Shown here in pieces: positions 33,913 through 41,840 of a DNA stretch of 56,801 nt. The translations under genes were made by a program, and so were the position numbers. Location of the stretch: NCBI GenBank assembly GCA_022787145.1, contig JALFVM010000077.1, positions 1 to 56,801 on the forward strand. The letters run 5' to 3'. The stretch comes from Lachnospiraceae bacterium. GTDB taxonomy: Bacteria > Bacillota > Clostridia > Lachnospirales > Lachnospiraceae. The notes below the pieces were generated by a model. That model did no database searches, had not been told where the DNA came from, and saw only the letters and a program-made list of their open reading frames with translations. The first letter of the stretch is position 1, and every line of letters starts with the position of its first letter.

Positions 33913-34356
33913 CTAATCGTGTTCATACTGTCTGAAAAAACTGCTCAGTTTCTTCAATGCATTTGTCAGAACAAGTGTCTCTTCCTGATTCAGATCTTCC
34001 AAAACGGCCGTCACCATTTTCTGATGAAACTGGCGATGATGTTCATAAGCTGCTTTGCCTTTCTCGGACAAAGAGATCAGCACGACTCTTCGATCCTCCT
34101 CACTGCGCACACGCAGCACATATCCTTTTTTTACCAGATTATTGATTGCAATCGTCAAGGTTCCGACCGTGACATCGACCATTCTGGCGACAGAAGACAT
34201 ATTTTTCGGCTTCTCAATTCCGATTGCCTCCATAATATGCATATCATTCACGGATATATCTTTAAACTGATCTGTAATCAACGCCTTTTCTTCAATATCC
34301 CAGATTTCATTAAAAAGATTTACCAGAATGTCGTTGATAGTCTCATAATGGCTCAT
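33913..34356 (-). CDS. MarR-family regulator, FabT-like
   Basis: A 147-residue winged-helix regulator. The central DNA-binding part (about 50-90: SSVARMVDVTVGTLTIAINNLVKKG and RSEEDRRVV) is typical of MarR. The overall sequence resembles FabT, which represses fatty acid synthesis genes. A TTTGA-N3-TCAAA dyad, the type reported for FabT, overlaps its own promoter. FabT genes usually sit at the head of the fab cluster; here it stands alone, so its target genes must be elsewhere. AGGAGG precedes the ATG. Confidence 0.82.
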   Translation of the reverse strand: MSHYETINDILVNLFNEIWDIEEKALITDQFKDISVNDMHIMEAIGIEKPKNMSSVARMVDVTVGTLTIAINNLVKKGYVLRVRSEEDRRVVLISLSEKGKAAYEHHRQFHQKMVTAVLEDLNQEETLVLTNALKKLSSFFRQYEHD

Positions 34357-34377
34357 ATTACGACCTCCTCAAACCTT

Positions 34378-34406
34378 ATTATACACGATATATTTTGATA
34401 TTCAAA
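34378..34406 (-). promoter_or_regulatory. marR promoter with overlapping FabT-type operator
   Basis: Minus strand TTGAAT (34400-34405), a 16-bp spacer, TATAAT (34378-34383). TTTGATATTCAAA (34394-34406) covers the -35 box, which implies autorepression. Confidence 0.6.
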
Positions 34407-34415
34407 GTTATTTTT

Positions 34416-35192
34416 CTACATTTCATCAATCCGAAACAATTTTCTTGCATTTTCTTTGGTTACTTCGACCACTTCATCATAATCAATGGCTTTGATCATG
34501 GCAATTTCCTGCGCAATATATGGAATATTCAAGGAGCTGTTGCGCTTGCCTCTCTTGGGAACAGGCGCCAGATAAGGACTATCCGTCTCAAGCAAAATCC
34601 GGTCAAGCGGTGCGTACGCCACGACTTCTTTGAGCTTGCGTGCATTGGAAAACGTAACAACGCCGCCAACGCCAAGGTACAAGCCCATATCCAGATATTT
34701 TCTTGCTTCTTCCACAGCATAAGAAAAACAGTGAATGACTCCGCCCTCCATCCTGTCCGCCTTCATTTCTTTGAGCACATCGTAGGTATCTTTTGCCGCT
34801 TCCCGACTATGGACAATAAATGGCATTTTTTCATGTTTTGCCAGTTCCAGCTGTTCACGGAACCAATGTTTCTGGACAAGATGATTTTCTTTGTCCCAGT
34901 AATAATCCAGCCCAATCTCTCCTACGGCAACTGTCTTCGGATGGCGGCAAAGCTTCTGCAGTTTTTTCAGCACATCCTTATTCATAGCCCCCACATCATC
35001 CGGATGAACTCCAACAGCCCCATATACAAATGGATATTTTTCCATCAAAACAACCGTATGGTCAATATCCTGTACGGCAGCACAGACATTCACAATCGTT
35101 TCAATGCCATTTTCCTGCATACCTCCCAGAAGTTCTTCGCGATCCTGGTCAAACGCATCGTCATCATAATGGGCATGGCTTTCAAAAATCAT
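34416..35192 (-). CDS. tatD: TatD-family metal-dependent DNase
   Basis: A 258-residue TIM-barrel metallohydrolase. It has ESHAHYDD at the start, GEIGLDYYW, PFIVHSREA, VIHCFS and ILLETDSPYLAP, covering the family's metal and active-site positions. TatD proteins are 3'-5' DNases involved in DNA repair or turnover. ATG 35192 has GGAGG before it; the frame to 35234 is an unlikely extension because it runs toward mogA. It follows moaC and mogA on the same strand, 28 bp after mogA, so co-transcription is likely though the functions are unrelated. Confidence 0.92.
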   Translation of the reverse strand: MIFESHAHYDDDAFDQDREELLGGMQENGIETIVNVCAAVQDIDHTVVLMEKYPFVYGAVGVHPDDVGAMNKDVLKKLQKLCRHPKTVAVGEIGLDYYWDKENHLVQKHWFREQLELAKHEKMPFIVHSREAAKDTYDVLKEMKADRMEGGVIHCFSYAVEEARKYLDMGLYLGVGGVVTFSNARKLKEVVAYAPLDRILLETDSPYLAPVPKRGKRNSSLNIPYIAQEIAMIKAIDYDEVVEVTKENARKLFRIDEM

Positions 35193-35220
35193 GTTTTTTC
35201 CTCCAAAATTACTGGTACCT

Positions 35221-35712
35221 TTATTTTCTGGCACAATTCGATGCCTCTCCTGTCAGTATATCAATTCCATGTGCAAGGCTGTCAATGATGTATTCCAGAC
35301 ATTCCCGGACAGCTTTCGGACTTCCCGGAAGATTCACAATCAAAGTCGTCTTACGGATTCCCGCTGCTGCTCTTGTGAGCATCGCGCGTTTGGTAAACTG
35401 CATGCTGTACGCGCGCATTGCCTCCGGAATCCCTGGCACACGACGCTCAATTACATCTTCCGTAGCCTCAGGAGTGCAGTCTCTTGGTGAAAATCCTGTT
35501 CCTCCCGTTGTAAGAATCAGTTCTGCCTGATTCTCATCCGCAATCTTTTTCATAGCTTCCGCAAGCATCGTGCGATCATCCGGAAGTATTTGCATAGAGA
35601 CTACCTCATAGCCGTTTGCCTCCACGATTTCCCGAATTGTCGGTCCACTCAGATCTTCCCGCTCTCCGCGGTATCCGGAATCACTGGACGTAATAATTGC
35701 TACTCTTTTCAT
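35221..35712 (-). CDS. mogA: MogA/MoaB-family molybdopterin adenylyltransferase
   Basis: A 163-residue protein of the MogA/MoaB fold, which adenylates molybdopterin in molybdenum cofactor synthesis. The diagnostic motif LILTTGGTGFSPRDCTPEA is at about 67-85, and NLPGSPKAV lies near the C-terminus. Its ATG overlaps the moaC stop by one base and has GGAGGAAT upstream. The remaining cofactor genes (moaA, moeA) are not in this window. Confidence 0.9.
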   Translation of the reverse strand: MKRVAIITSSDSGYRGEREDLSGPTIREIVEANGYEVVSMQILPDDRTMLAEAMKKIADENQAELILTTGGTGFSPRDCTPEATEDVIERRVPGIPEAMRAYSMQFTKRAMLTRAAAGIRKTTLIVNLPGSPKAVRECLEYIIDSLAHGIDILTGEASNCARK

Positions 35713-36212
35713 CAATATTCCTCCTCTCTGGAGCCCTGATAATAGAAATCGCCGCTCTTTCCGCCACTCTTTCTCACAAGATGAACCTGACCGATTTCCA
35801 TTCCTTTGTCAATCGCCTTACACATATCGTATATGGTAAGGAGCGCTACCGTCACTCCCGTCAGTGCCTCCATCTCCACACCGGTTTTTCCCTGTGTCTT
35901 TACGGTACAGAGTGCCTTGATTTCTCCATAATCTTCATCAATTCGAAAATCCACACTGCATTTCTGAAGAATCAGCGTATGGCACATCGGAATCAGATCC
36001 GCTGTTTTCTTCACTGCCATAATTCCGGCTACTCGCGCAACACCAAGCACGTCCCCCTTCTTGGATGTTCCGTTCATGATTGCCTCCATGATTTCTTCAC
36101 AGACGTGAATCGTACCGGTAGCTACCGCTACACGCTCCGTCACATCCTTGTCGGAAATGTCAACCATGATTGCATTTCCCTCTTCATCAAAATGATTAAA
36201 ATTTCGTTCCAT
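35712..36212 (-). CDS. moaC: Cyclic pyranopterin monophosphate synthase
   Basis: A 166-residue MoaC, the second enzyme of molybdenum cofactor biosynthesis. Visible motifs are [12 protein letters not shown] near the start, [13 protein letters not shown] (about 75-87, substrate site) and [20 protein letters not shown] 36212 is preceded by AGAGGAA; the longer frame from 36251 lies in the promoter. First gene of moaC-mogA-tatD. Confidence 0.94.
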   Translation of the reverse strand: MERNFNHFDEEGNAIMVDISDKDVTERVAVATGTIHVCEEIMEAIMNGTSKKGDVLGVARVAGIMAVKKTADLIPMCHTLILQKCSVDFRIDEDYGEIKALCTVKTQGKTGVEMEALTGVTVALLTIYDMCKAIDKGMEIGQVHLVRKSGGKSGDFYYQGSREEEY

Positions 36213-36240
36213 ATCGTTCCTCTTTTCCTGTAATACTTCT

Positions 36241-36269
36241 ATTATAATCAATTTTTTCAGTCAATACAA
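36241..36269 (-). promoter_or_regulatory. Promoter of moaC-mogA-tatD
   Basis: Minus strand TTGTAT (36264-36269), a 17-bp spacer, then TATAAT (36241-36246). The leader of about 20 nt leaves no room for a Moco riboswitch. Confidence 0.55.
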
Positions 36270-36297
36270 GCGAAAAGGACTGTATAAGTCTGGATTC

Positions 36298-38904
36298 TTA
36301 CCGCTTTTTTATGCGAAGAAATTTTAAAAACTGAATGATTGGAAGATTCAAAAATGCGAGTCCATACACGATCAACAGTTGTGTCAAATTCAACGTCTGT
36401 ACTTGAAATACGCTATGCAGTGCCGGAATCAGCAGCACTCCATTCAACAGTACAAATCCAATCAAAAAGGCACCCTGGAGGAATTTATTGTTGAAAAATC
36501 CTTTTTGAAACAGCAGGGGTTTTTTCGCTTTACAATTATATCCATGTACCAGCCGCCCCAGACATAACGTTGCAAACGCCATCGTGGACGCCAACAGACG
36601 ACTGCCTCCCTGATAGCCGATATAAAAAGCAGACATCGTCGTACATCCAATTACAAATCCTTCCAGTCCCACACTGCACAGAAAATCCTTTGTCAGAATC
36701 GATTCCTTTGCCGGTCTTGGTTTTTCATCCATCACTTCTTTGCGATGTGGTTCCAGTCCAAGTGCAATCGCCGGAAGGCTGTCAGTCAGCAAATTAATAA
36801 ACAATAAATGCACCGGAGCAAACGGAAGCGGCAATGCCATCACAGACGCATAGAGTACCGCCAAAATCCCTGCGAAGTTTCCGGACAGCAAAAACTGAAT
36901 CGAATTTTTGATATTTGCATAGACATTTCTTCCATTTTCCACAGCCTTTACGATGGTAGCAAAATTGTCATCCGTTAAAACCATGGATGCTGCATCCTTC
37001 GATACTTCACTTCCTGTGATTCCCATGGCAACACCGATATCGGCCTGTTTGAGTGCCGGTGCATCGTTGACTCCATCTCCGGTCATCGCCACGATGTTTC
37101 CCTTATCCTGCCATGCCTTCACAATACGAATCTTATGTTCCGGTGATACACGGGCATACACAGAAGTATGCTCTACAAACTTCTGAAGTTCTTCATCCGT
37201 CATGCTGTCAATCTCAGCGCCCTCACAGGCTTCCGACATGTCTTTTAAAATGCCGATTCGTTTGGCAATCGCCGCCGCTGTAATCTTATGGTCGCCGGTA
37301 ATCATGACCGGTTTGATTCCTGCACGGATACATTCAGCAACAGCTGCTGCACTTTCCTCCCTCGGCGGATCCATCATGGAAATAAGCCCAAGAAAGACAA
37401 ATTCCTGTTCATCCTCCAATGTAATCTGTCTGGATGATTCAAATTTTCGATAGGCAATTGCCAGTACGCGAAGACCGTTTCTGGAAAATTCCCGGTTCAT
37501 TTCCTCAATCTCTCTGCGATCGATATCCGTAATCTGCCGAACTGCGCCTTTATCCTGAATATATAGCGTTTTCGGGAGTAATGCATCCACTGCACCTTTG
37601 GTAATCATCGTATAACCATCTTTCAGCTCGTGGAACGTAGACATCAGCTTTCTGTCACTGTCAAACGGAAGTTCGCTGATTCTTGGATATACATTTCGCA
37701 CTCTCTGGGCAGGAACACCAAGCTGATCACTGAGGTTGATCAAAGCCGTTTCTGTCGGATCACCAATTTCCACTCCATCAATATTTGAAGAGTCATTGCA
37801 GAGGATACTGCAGCGCATCAGCTGCTTGTGAAGCGGATTCGATGGATCAATTTTCGACGCCGGAATGCGTTCACCCTCTATAAAATAATCTTCAACCGTC
37901 ATTTTATTCTGCGTCAGCGTTCCTGTCTTATCAGAACAGATAACAGACACACTTCCCAAACCTTCGACCGCCTGCAGTTTCCGAATAATCGCACCTTCCT
38001 TTGCCATCTTCTGTGTACCAAAGGAAAGTACGATTGTGACGATCGAACTCAATGCCTCCGGAATGGCTGCCACCGCCAATGCCACAGCAAACAAAAAGGC
38101 CTGTGTCGGACTTTCTCCCCGAAATACGCTGAGTCCAAACAAAAGTCCGCAGAAAGCGAGAATAATCATTGACAGTTTCTTTCCGAACTGATCCAGATTC
38201 ACCTGAAGAGGAGTTTTTTTCTCCTCCGCCGTTTTTAACAACGATGCAATTTTTCCCACCTCGGTATTCATTCCCACTTCTGTTACGAGAAACGTACCGC
38301 GCCCGTAAGTGAGAAAGCTTCCGGAGTACACCATATTTGTCCTGTCTCCCAAAGGTACCTCTCCGGCAATGGCTTCTGTCGTCTTCTCCACGCCAAGACT
38401 TTCTCCCGTCAGTGCACTCTCATCGACTTTCATGCTGGCATTTTCCAGGATTCTTCCATCTGCAGGAATATAATCTCCCGCTTCCAGATGCACCTCGTCT
38501 CCTACCGTTACTTCACGACTTGGAATTTCCACAATCTGTCCGTCGCGAAGCACCTTCGCAACAGGGGCCGACAATGCTTTCAGACTGTTCAATGAGTGCT
38601 CGGCCTTCACCGTCTGTACGGTACCGAGAATGGCATTGATTGTAATCACAATCAGAATCACTGCCATACTCTCCACATCATCCAAAAATCCCGACACCAC
38701 AGCCGCGATAATCAGGATAATAACAAGGAAATCTTTGAACTGTTCCAGAAAAATAACGGGAATACTTTTTTTCTTTCCCTCCACCAGTTCATTCATGCCA
38801 TACTTTTTCTGATTCGCTTCCACCTGCGTTTTCGTCAGAGGTTCCATAGAACCATTGACTTCCTGACGTACCTGCTCCATCGTTTCATTGTAATACGCTT
38901 TCAT
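36298..38904 (-). CDS. P-type Ca2+-transporting ATPase (type II)
   Basis: An 868-residue membrane pump with the P2A layout. The N-terminal cation-ATPase domain (about 5-70) is followed by helices 1-2, the actuator TGES (166-169), helix 4 with IPEAL (281-285), the phosphorylated Asp325 in CSDKTGTLT, GDGVNDAPALKQADIG in the hinge, and six C-terminal helices. It exports a divalent cation, probably Ca2+; the helix-4 motif is PEAL rather than PEGL, so specificity is not certain. ATG 38904 follows GGAGG; the frame to 39045 crosses the upstream terminator. Single gene. Confidence 0.9.
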   Translation of the reverse strand: MKAYYNETMEQVRQEVNGSMEPLTKTQVEANQKKYGMNELVEGKKKSIPVIFLEQFKDFLVIILIIAAVVSGFLDDVESMAVILIVITINAILGTVQTVKAEHSLNSLKALSAPVAKVLRDGQIVEIPSREVTVGDEVHLEAGDYIPADGRILENASMKVDESALTGESLGVEKTTEAIAGEVPLGDRTNMVYSGSFLTYGRGTFLVTEVGMNTEVGKIASLLKTAEEKKTPLQVNLDQFGKKLSMIILAFCGLLFGLSVFRGESPTQAFLFAVALAVAAIPEALSSIVTIVLSFGTQKMAKEGAIIRKLQAVEGLGSVSVICSDKTGTLTQNKMTVEDYFIEGERIPASKIDPSNPLHKQLMRCSILCNDSSNIDGVEIGDPTETALINLSDQLGVPAQRVRNVYPRISELPFDSDRKLMSTFHELKDGYTMITKGAVDALLPKTLYIQDKGAVRQITDIDRREIEEMNREFSRNGLRVLAIAYRKFESSRQITLEDEQEFVFLGLISMMDPPREESAAAVAECIRAGIKPVMITGDHKITAAAIAKRIGILKDMSEACEGAEIDSMTDEELQKFVEHTSVYARVSPEHKIRIVKAWQDKGNIVAMTGDGVNDAPALKQADIGVAMGITGSEVSKDAASMVLTDDNFATIVKAVENGRNVYANIKNSIQFLLSGNFAGILAVLYASVMALPLPFAPVHLLFINLLTDSLPAIALGLEPHRKEVMDEKPRPAKESILTKDFLCSVGLEGFVIGCTTMSAFYIGYQGGSRLLASTMAFATLCLGRLVHGYNCKAKKPLLFQKGFFNNKFLQGAFLIGFVLLNGVLLIPALHSVFQVQTLNLTQLLIVYGLAFLNLPIIQFLKFLRIKKR

Positions 38905-38938
38905 CAACATCCCTCCTGATCTTTTTGTTTTTAGTATG

Positions 38939-38989
38939 CAAAAAAGCGAGGCTTTTATTGCATACCAATTATGCAATAAAAGTCTCGCT
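38939..38989 (-). terminator. Terminator of the fructose operon
   Basis: On the minus strand AGCGAG-CTTTTATTGCAT pairs over about 19 positions with its complement (38945-38989), followed by six T. It lies between fruR and the Ca2+-ATPase gene and may also act as a leader of the latter. No promoter was clear in 38990-39078. Confidence 0.75.
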
Positions 38990-39078
38990 GTTTCATTACG
39001 ATACGGATGGTCAGAAGCCATCGAGATTGACGACATCGCAAACATACTGTCAAATCAGATGCCAGCTACTCCCTTTTA

Positions 39079-39858
39079 TTAAATAACACTATACTCAAAG
39101 AATTCTTCTTTGTCAACTTTTATTTCAAGGATATTGTCACAATCCTGATAACCTTCCGGTCTTCGATCCGTCAGGATCACTGCATCATGCAAAGCTGCAA
39201 ACGTCACAGAACTGACATGATCAAATTTTGAAACATCACTCAATATGTATCCTTTTCTGCACTGTCCAAGCGCAGTCTTCTTGATTAGAGCCTCATTGGC
39301 ATCCGGCGTTGTAAAGCCTGCCTTTTTGGTAATGCCATTCGTTCCGAAGAACCCTTTTGTAAAATGGTATTGATACAGAACTTCCATAGCCTGATTTCCT
39401 ACAACGGCCTCCGTGGAACTCTTCAGTTCTCCACCAACCAAAAACACTTTTATACCATAGGCAGCCAGCTTCTGTGCATGCGCCACAGCATTCGTTACAA
39501 AAGTTGCCTTCTTTCCGATAAGATAATCCAGCATATAACCAGTCGTTGTTCCTGCATCAAGATACACAAAATCATCTGTCTCAATCAATGAAGCTGCATA
39601 TCGGGCAATCAACCTTTTTTCTTCTTTATTTACCGCAATCTTCTGTGCAACAGTGGGTTCCTGCGGTGTAAAAGTATTCTCAGCAGCCACGGCTCCTCCA
39701 AATACCTTCACCAGCTTTCCCGCATTATGAAGGGCTGTAATATCTCTGCGCACAGTAGATTCGGAAGTGTGAAGCAGCTCCTTTACCTCAGATACGGTAA
39801 CACTTTTTTTCTGCTTCAGAAGTTCTAATATCAGCTCATAACGCTGCTCTGTTAACAT
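39079..39858 (-). CDS. fruR: DeoR-family regulator, probable fructose operon repressor
   Basis: A 259-residue DeoR/GlpR-type regulator. The N-terminal helix-turn-helix (about 17-45, VTVSEVKELLHTSESTVRRD) and the sugar-phosphate domain with YLDAGTTTGYM and FVTNA are clear. It is the last gene of fruK-fruA-ptsH-ptsI-fruR. FruR proteins of this family release DNA when fructose-1-phosphate binds. Two identical 16-bp sites in the fruK promoter region are its likely targets (inference). Confidence 0.88.
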   Translation of the reverse strand: MLTEQRYELILELLKQKKSVTVSEVKELLHTSESTVRRDITALHNAGKLVKVFGGAVAAENTFTPQEPTVAQKIAVNKEEKRLIARYAASLIETDDFVYLDAGTTTGYMLDYLIGKKATFVTNAVAHAQKLAAYGIKVFLVGGELKSSTEAVVGNQAMEVLYQYHFTKGFFGTNGITKKAGFTTPDANEALIKKTALGQCRKGYILSDVSKFDHVSSVTFAALHDAVILTDRRPEGYQDCDNILEIKVDKEEFFEYSVI

Positions 39859-39879
39859 TGCAGCACCTCCAAGATCTAT

Positions 39880-41532
39880 TTATTCCGCTTTTCTCTTCTT
39901 GTAATCTGTTACATTTGTCTCCAGCACAATTTTACGGATTGGTAAAATACTTCCCGGAGAAACAGACAATTCATCAATACCCATGGCAAGGAATTCCTGA
40001 GTAAGTGTGGTGTCCGCACCAAGCTCTCCACAAATACCTGCCCAGATACCAGCCTTATGTGCATTTTCTGCTACCATAGCTATCATACGCAGAACCGCCG
40101 GATGATGTGCATCGTAAAACTCATCCAGTTTTGTATTCTGACGGTCAATTGCAAGGGTGTATTGTGTCAGATCGTTCGTTCCAACACTGAAAAAGTCCAC
40201 CTCTTTTGCCAGTTCGTCGCTGACCATTGCAGCTGCAGGAGTCTCAATCATAATTCCCTGCTCCGGTATAGCAAATTCAATTCCCTGTTCCGTCAGCTCT
40301 GCCTTTACTTCCTCTACGATTTTTTTAATTCTGTGCACTTCTTTCACACTGGTAATCATAGGATACATAATCGCAAGCTTTCCATAAGCACTGGCACGGA
40401 ACAGCGCACGAAGCTGTGTCTTAAATATTTCAGGACGAGTCAGACAAATACGGATTGCACGGTATCCCAAAGCAGGATTTTCCTCATGCTCCATATTAAA
40501 ATAATCACACTGCTTATCTGCACCGATATCCAGAGTACGGATGATGACACGCTTACCTGCCATGGTCTCAGCAACCGTCTTATAAATCTGGAACTGCTCT
40601 TCCTCGGTCGGGTAATCTTCTCTCTCCAGATAAATAAATTCACTTCTGAAAAGTCCAATTCCTCCGGCATCATTCTGAATCACAGTTGCCAGATCTTTAA
40701 TATTGCCAATGTTCGCATACAGCATTACTTTCTGGCCATCCAGAGTAATATTCTCTTTACCCTTTAAGGTCTGAAGGAGCTGTTTTTTCTCCAGATCTTC
40801 CTGCTGTTTTGCTTTCATTTCCGTTAAAATATTTTCATCAGGATCCACATAAATTTTTCCATTAAAGCCGTCTACAATTCCCAGTTTACCGTCCACAGAG
40901 GCGTCAAGGGGAAGTGCCTCTGTTCCGATAAGAGCCGGAATCGCCATTGTTCTGGCAAGAATCGCTGTATGGGAATTCAATGATCCATGGACTGTCACAA
41001 AAGACAGCACCATGTCTTTGTCGAGCTGTACAGTCTCAGACGGCGCAAGGTCATCCGCTACAATGATAACCGGTTCGTTCGTATCGACCTTGTTACTGTC
41101 AGTTCCATGGAGAATTGCCAGCAGACGTTCAGAAATATCTTTTACATCGGCTGCCCGTTCTTTCATGTAGTCATCATCCATAGATGCAAACATCTGGGCA
41201 AAATTGTCTGCTGTAGCAGCCACCGCATATTCTGCATTTACCATCTGGGTGCGAATAATATTTTCTACAGATTCATTGTAGTCATCGTCATCAAGCATCA
41301 TCTGATGGATTTCAAAAATAGCCGCATTGGCTTCTCCAACCTCTTTTAAAGCCTTATCATACAGCTTTTGGAGCTGCTCAACGGCAGCATCCTTCGCAAC
41401 TGCATAACGCTCCATTTCCGCATCTGCATCTGCAATCTTTACTCGCTTTACCTGCTGCTCCCCCTTCTGGTAAACACTGATCTTTCCTATGGCGATACCG
41501 CCAAATACACTTTTTCCATTATAAACCTGCAT
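39880..41532 (-). CDS. ptsI: PTS enzyme I (phosphoenolpyruvate-protein phosphotransferase)
   Basis: A 550-residue EI, slightly shorter than the usual 570. The phosphohistidine is His188 in GSLNSHTAILAR (GG(M/L)TSHTAI in most EIs). The PEP-binding domain has GGIGLFRSEFIYL, EENPALGYRAIRI and FFSVGTNDLTQYTLA. It starts phosphate flow from PEP to HPr in the cytoplasm. It follows ptsH in the fructose operon, so the operon carries its own phosphate relay. The main ptsHI pair may lie elsewhere. Confidence 0.93.
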   Translation of the reverse strand: MQVYNGKSVFGGIAIGKISVYQKGEQQVKRVKIADADAEMERYAVAKDAAVEQLQKLYDKALKEVGEANAAIFEIHQMMLDDDDYNESVENIIRTQMVNAEYAVAATADNFAQMFASMDDDYMKERAADVKDISERLLAILHGTDSNKVDTNEPVIIVADDLAPSETVQLDKDMVLSFVTVHGSLNSHTAILARTMAIPALIGTEALPLDASVDGKLGIVDGFNGKIYVDPDENILTEMKAKQQEDLEKKQLLQTLKGKENITLDGQKVMLYANIGNIKDLATVIQNDAGGIGLFRSEFIYLEREDYPTEEEQFQIYKTVAETMAGKRVIIRTLDIGADKQCDYFNMEHEENPALGYRAIRICLTRPEIFKTQLRALFRASAYGKLAIMYPMITSVKEVHRIKKIVEEVKAELTEQGIEFAIPEQGIMIETPAAAMVSDELAKEVDFFSVGTNDLTQYTLAIDRQNTKLDEFYDAHHPAVLRMIAMVAENAHKAGIWAGICGELGADTTLTQEFLAMGIDELSVSPGSILPIRKIVLETNVTDYKKRKAE

Positions 41533-41550
41533 GGCACTCTTCCCCTTATA

Positions 41551-41808
41551 TTACAGATTTTCCTGCATAAATTTGCTTACTGCCTCGCATGCTGCATCTT
41601 CATCAGCACCATCAAAGCTCAATGTTACTTCATTGTCTTTTTTTACTCCAAGACCCATAACACCAAAGATTTTCTTACAGTCTACAGCTTTTCCGTCTTT
41701 TGCGATTTTCACACCGCACTCAAAGCTTTTTACCAGTTTAACCAGTTCTCCTGCCGGACGAGCGTGAATTCCCTCTGCATCTGTGATTACATACTTAAAT
41801 TCTTTCAT
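41551..41808 (-). CDS. ptsH: HPr-family phosphocarrier without the Ser46 site
   Basis: An 85-residue HPr. The catalytic His15 is present in GIHARPAG. Around the regulatory site normal Firmicute HPr reads KSIMGVMSLG, but here residues 45-54 read KKIFGVMGLG, so position 46 is Lys. It can carry phosphate from EI to fructose EII, but should not be phosphorylated by HPr kinase or act as CcpA corepressor. ATG 41808 follows GGAGG. It lies between fruA and ptsI. Confidence 0.9.
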   Translation of the reverse strand: MKEFKYVITDAEGIHARPAGELVKLVKSFECGVKIAKDGKAVDCKKIFGVMGLGVKKDNEVTLSFDGADEDAACEAVSKFMQENL

Positions 41809-41840
41809 TTTGTTTTCCTCCATTTTTTATTGTTTACTTG

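Noticed and set aside
34395-35288. 297-residue plus-strand open frame
   Set aside because: Antisense of tatD with Phe/His/Ile-rich shadow composition and no domain.
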